From positions 1-7,032 of the forward strand of contig PMZX01000242.1 in assembly GCA_003170035.1 (NCBI GenBank): 7,032 nucleotides of DNA, given 5' to 3'. The DNA is from Myxococcales bacterium (GTDB lineage: Bacteria > Myxococcota_A > Polyangia > Fen-1088). Every line of letters starts with the position of its first letter. Within the stretch, counting starts at the first letter, position 1. Below, one piece after another: positions 5,297-7,032 of the stretch. A model generated the notes under the pieces. It made no database searches, had not been told where the DNA came from, and saw only the letters and a program-made list of their open reading frames with translations. Position numbers and translations under genes: made by a program.

Positions 5297-5698
5297 TCAA
5301 TTCGCGGTCGATGACTGGGGCGGCCTGCCGGCCGGCGGCGGGTCGCGATCGTCGTCAGGACAGTCGAAGTTGATGGGCACGGCTTCCATCATGCCGTTGG
5401 CCCACTCGGTTTCGTGCCAGTTGTGAATCGCGGCCTCGTCGTTGCCGCAGACCCGGCAGAACGCCTGGATCTCGTCCCGCTCGGTCTTCGCCACCCACAT
5501 CAGGCCCGTGCATGGCTTGCCGCATGGGCGCTTCCGGCACTCCATCAGCGTCTCCCGGCACTCAAGCTTCTTGAGCGGTCCCCCGTACTCGATGAAACGC
5601 GCGATCCGGAGCATCTGCCGTCGCAGGTGGAGGTTGTATGTGGGAATGTCCCCATTCGCGTTCAGCCAGTGCCAGGGATCAACGACGAGCATGGACAT
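5297..5698 (-). CDS. Cys-rich (zinc-ribbon-like) protein, 133 aa
   Basis: The protein opens with MSMLVVDPWHWLNANGDIPT, continues with a helical ARFIEYGGPL segment, and then has a Cys-rich core. Cys54, Cys59 and Cys63 (ECRKRPCGKPC) are followed about 18 residues later by Cys81 and Cys84 (CRVCGN), a spacing compatible with a zinc ribbon. Between them TGLMWVAKTERDEIQAF looks like the beta strands of such a ribbon. A conserved-looking HNWHETEWANG follows, and an acidic then proline-rich tail closes the protein. It resembles small uncharacterised proteins I associate with myxobacterial genomes, but I cannot name a function; nucleic-acid binding or a protein-interaction role is plausible. Two in-frame ATGs (residues 1 and 3) are possible starts and no clear ribosome site precedes either. 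It is divergent from the PUA-like gene across a 394-bp spacer. Confidence 0.72.
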   Translation of the reverse strand: MSMLVVDPWHWLNANGDIPTYNLHLRRQMLRIARFIEYGGPLKKLECRETLMECRKRPCGKPCTGLMWVAKTERDEIQAFCRVCGNDEAAIHNWHETEWANGMMEAVPINFDCPDDDRDPPPAGRPPQSSTAN

Positions 5699-5784
5699 CG
5701 TCTATCATGCCGGTGGCACGGCGAGCAGCGTGATAAGTAGGTCCTGGTCGCCGACGCCCGCAGCCCGCGCGTGCGTCGTGTCCC

Positions 5785-5811
5785 GTGGATCCTCCGCTGG
5801 AAAGCCCATCC
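5785..5811 (-). repeat. Diverged repeat element, copy 2
   Basis: GTGGATCCTCC is followed by 16 bases that match copy 1 (3825-3851) at 11 positions. In both copies TCCCG lies directly or a few bases before the 11-mer. On the minus strand it is about 87 nt upstream of the Cys-rich gene, so both copies sit at similar distances and in the same orientation relative to a minus-strand gene. Confidence 0.5.
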
Positions 5812-5867
5812 CGTGACCACAGGATCGACCCCTGCCTGGCACGACGGGCCTGAGAAACCGCGGATCT

Positions 5868-5919
5868 GTGGCGGGGATGGCATCCACGGGAATCAATCCC
5901 GTGGGAACGCCCCCGCCAC
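5868..5919. ncRNA. Nested stem-loop, possible structured RNA
   Basis: An outer 9-bp stem pairs 5868-5876 (GTGGCGGGG) with 5911-5919 (CCCCGCCAC). An internal loop of 7 and 6 bases separates it from an inner 8-bp stem, CCACGGGA (5884-5891) with TCCCGTGG (5897-5904), closed by ATCAA. All 17 pairs are Watson-Crick. There is no T-run for a terminator on either strand. It lies about 170 bases upstream of the PUA-like gene in non-coding sequence. Function and strand are unknown. Confidence 0.4.
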
Positions 5920-5941
5920 TGGGGGGACGGTACGCTGCTCG

Positions 5942-5955
5942 GCGGAACATTCCGC
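5942..5955. repeat. GCGGAA/TTCCGC dyad
   Basis: Two 6-bp inverted arms flank a CA centre in the spacer upstream of the PUA-like gene. The short centre favours a dimeric protein site over an RNA hairpin. Confidence 0.35.
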
Positions 5956-6080
5956 AGAACCAGCCGGCGTGCGGGCATTTCCAACAAACAGATCTGGCAA
6001 TCGTGTCAGAGGGCGGGGGTACCATAGGGCATGGTCAACTCCGAACCGCACGTTACGATCATCCCGGAAGCCGACGGCGC

Positions 6081-6086
6081 TATAAT
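6081..6086 (+). promoter_or_regulatory. -10 box (TATAAT) adjoining a start codon
   Basis: A perfect TATAAT ends 6 bases before the ATG at 6093. Transcription from it would begin at or within a base or two of that ATG, giving a leaderless mRNA. No convincing -35 hexamer is seen at 16-18 bp. Confidence 0.55.
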
Positions 6087-6092
6087 GCCGAC

Positions 6093-6584
6093 ATGGCGGA
6101 GCCAGTGAAGGCCACGAAGGACTTCGCAATCCTGGCACCGGTCCCGGAGGAACATCTCGTCGATGGGGTGTCGGTGTGTGAAAAGCAGGGCAAGGTCGCC
6201 TTCGGAAGCCGCGCCTGGGAGGTATTCCGCAAGGTTGATCGCCTGCGTCACGGCGACCCGGTCGATGTCTGGATCTATGCATCCCACCGCCCCACCGGGG
6301 CGGCCCCGATCTTGGCTGCCTCATGGCGGGCTACCTACCTCGGCCACGTCCAGGCCAAACGTGGAGCGCACCCCGACGGCATGACGTACCGTCCTCCATC
6401 GACATTCAAGTACCCGACGGACAACCAGGGCCACTGGGCCATCTTCTGGGAGGTGACCTCCCTGCGCCAGATACCAACTGGTGAGCGACTGAAGTTCCCT
6501 CAACTGCGAGGCCTCGGCAAGAAGCCCTACTACGGGCGGATCTTCGTCCCCGAGGGACCGCTCATCATCGAGCATCCCGGCTAA
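6093..6584 (+). CDS. PUA/EVE-like small protein, 163 aa
   Basis: The protein has the strand-rich make-up of PUA-like folds: DFAILAPVPEE at 10-20, GDPVDVWIYAS at 54-64, APILAASWRATYLGHV at 71-86, and HWAIFWEVTSLRQIP at 114-128. It closes with KKPYYGRIFVPEGPLIIEHP, resembling the terminal part of EVE or related domains. Such domains bind modified bases or RNA and often accompany restriction or defence genes. The fold assignment rests on pattern only and could be wrong. There are no membrane segments. The ATG at 6093 is preferred over upstream in-frame starts because the upstream peptide is low-quality, and a TATAAT box 6 bases away implies a leaderless transcript; no ribosome site is present. 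The next gene starts 34 bases after its stop on the same strand and may share the transcript. Confidence 0.68.
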   Translation: MAEPVKATKDFAILAPVPEEHLVDGVSVCEKQGKVAFGSRAWEVFRKVDRLRHGDPVDVWIYASHRPTGAAPILAASWRATYLGHVQAKRGAHPDGMTYRPPSTFKYPTDNQGHWAIFWEVTSLRQIPTGERLKFPQLRGLGKKPYYGRIFVPEGPLIIEHPG

Positions 6585-6618
6585 CGCGAAAGACCGCGGG
6601 CGAAAGAGCCAAAGAACC

Positions 6619-7032
6619 GTGAACGACCACAAAGACCCCAACCAACCGCTAGGAGAGCGCACTGACGCCGCCTCGGTCGTTCGCCTGACCCAACCTGAGT
6701 ACCGGGTCTTCACCGAGGGGCGTCCCTTTGTCGAGCGCACCCTCGGCCGCGCCGTTGCGTGCATGCCCTTTGAGGAATGCGCCCCCTCCGAAGCCGACAG
6801 CCAGAAACGCCTGACCAGCTTCTTTCGTGTCATCGACGAGACGGCAGCGGATCTTCACGTCACAACGGTGGGAGCCACCGCGCGTCCCGTCACGTCGCGT
6901 ATACACCACGATGCAAGCCCGGACACGGGAGAGCGCGAGCTCGACGGTCTTCGCGAGATGTTCTTTCGGCCGGCCATGGTTCTGTTCCGCTCTCCCGTGC
7001 GACTGCGTGGTGTACGGAAATTCATCGCCGGC
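6619..7032 (+). CDS. Hypothetical protein, partial (cut by window end)
   Basis: An open frame of 138 codons runs from a GTG at 6619 off the end of the window, so the C-terminal part is missing. I do not recognise the family. The visible sequence begins with a polar N-terminus rich in Asn and Asp. It continues through VVRLTQPEYRVFTEG and FVERTLGRAVACMPFEEC, then a helical SQKRLTSFFRVIDETAADLH, a linker with HHDASPDTGERELDG, and MFFRPAMVLFRSPVRLRGVR at the edge. No signal peptide is seen. The start is uncertain because only a weak purine stretch precedes the GTG and the frame is open further upstream into the previous gene. It follows the PUA-like gene by 34 bases, so the two may be co-transcribed. 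Confidence 0.6.
   Translation, partial: MNDHKDPNQPLGERTDAASVVRLTQPEYRVFTEGRPFVERTLGRAVACMPFEECAPSEADSQKRLTSFFRVIDETAADLHVTTVGATARPVTSRIHHDASPDTGERELDGLREMFFRPAMVLFRSPVRLRGVRKFIAG

Larger units (their letters stand above)
5699..6092. other. 394-bp gene-free divergent spacer
   Basis: Short open frames exist on both strands but none looks like protein. The region holds a second copy of the GTGGATCCTCC element (5785-5811), a two-tier stem-loop (5868-5919), a GCGGAA/TTCCGC dyad (5942-5955) and a TATAAT box next to the ATG at 6093. It is a candidate bidirectional control region or the site of a structured RNA. Confidence 0.5.

Noticed and set aside
4512..5300. A 262-codon open frame on the minus strand as an intact gene
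   Set aside because: Only its middle part resembles DUF1016 while the best family match of the upstream part is in another frame; the ends match nothing. It is treated as chance openness across a pseudogene.
5900..5925. CCCGCCACTG segment as part of a cobalamin riboswitch
   Set aside because: It resembles one conserved piece of that riboswitch, but the GGTG-AAATCC part and the B12 box are not found, and no B12-related gene follows.
5679..6025. Minus-strand frames of about 100 codons in the 5699-6092 spacer
   Set aside because: They cross hairpins, match no family, and one overlaps the Cys-rich gene start; the DGLSSGGSTG string shared with the other spacer is better explained by the DNA repeat.
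5868..6092. Upstream start for the PUA-like protein
   Set aside because: The extra 75 residues are unstructured, translated from hairpin DNA, and have no ribosome site.
6321..6909. Minus-strand open frames opposite the PUA-like and partial genes
   Set aside because: They are antisense shadows with composition typical of reversed GC-rich coding sequence.
1..7032. CRISPR array, insertion sequence or rRNA
   Set aside because: No regularly spaced direct repeats, transposase, terminal inverted repeats or rRNA segments were seen.

Overview
The window looks like one end of an integrated mobile element in a GC-rich bacterium. It opens with a complete tRNA-Ala(GGC) gene (18-90). A tyrosine-recombinase integrase on the opposite strand ends only 5 bases beyond the tRNA 3' end, which is the classic arrangement of an element inserted into a tRNA gene. 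The integrase, a Cys-rich 133-residue protein and a DUF1016-like remnant remind me of myxobacterial (Myxococcota) genomes. That placement is from memory of family style and is tentative. No second copy of the tRNA 3' end is visible, so the other element end lies outside the window.

Layout. (1) 18-1235: tRNA-Ala, putative attachment site and integrase (minus strand), with an 11-bp tandem repeat in the integrase 3' end. (2) 1058-2233: a small ORF overlapping the integrase start and a 248-residue unknown protein with a His/Cys cluster, both minus strand and probably co-transcribed with the integrase. Their leader (2234-2467) holds a TATAAT box and a perfect 14-bp palindrome. (3) 2468-4556: a divergent pair, a 415-residue unknown coiled-coil protein (minus) and a 200-residue helix-turn-helix protein (plus), separated by a 238-bp spacer full of dyads. 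(4) 4557-5296: no intact gene; two frame-shifted fragments of DUF1016/YhcG-type nucleases. (5) 5297-7032: a Cys-rich zinc-ribbon-like protein (minus), a 394-bp gene-free spacer with a strong nested stem-loop, a PUA/EVE-like 163-residue protein whose ATG follows a TATAAT box so closely that the mRNA may be leaderless, and an unknown gene cut by the window edge.

How it may work together (inference). The integrase and the genes upstream of it would form the mobility module. The HTH protein, divergent from the 415-residue gene, is the best candidate regulator. A diverged sequence element of about 27 bp occurs about 90-110 nt upstream of two minus-strand genes (the 415-residue gene and the Cys-rich gene), which may mark a shared control region. 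The right part looks like cargo: decayed nuclease genes plus small proteins of unknown role, one with a fold often linked to modified-base recognition. No complete defence system is demonstrable within the window.
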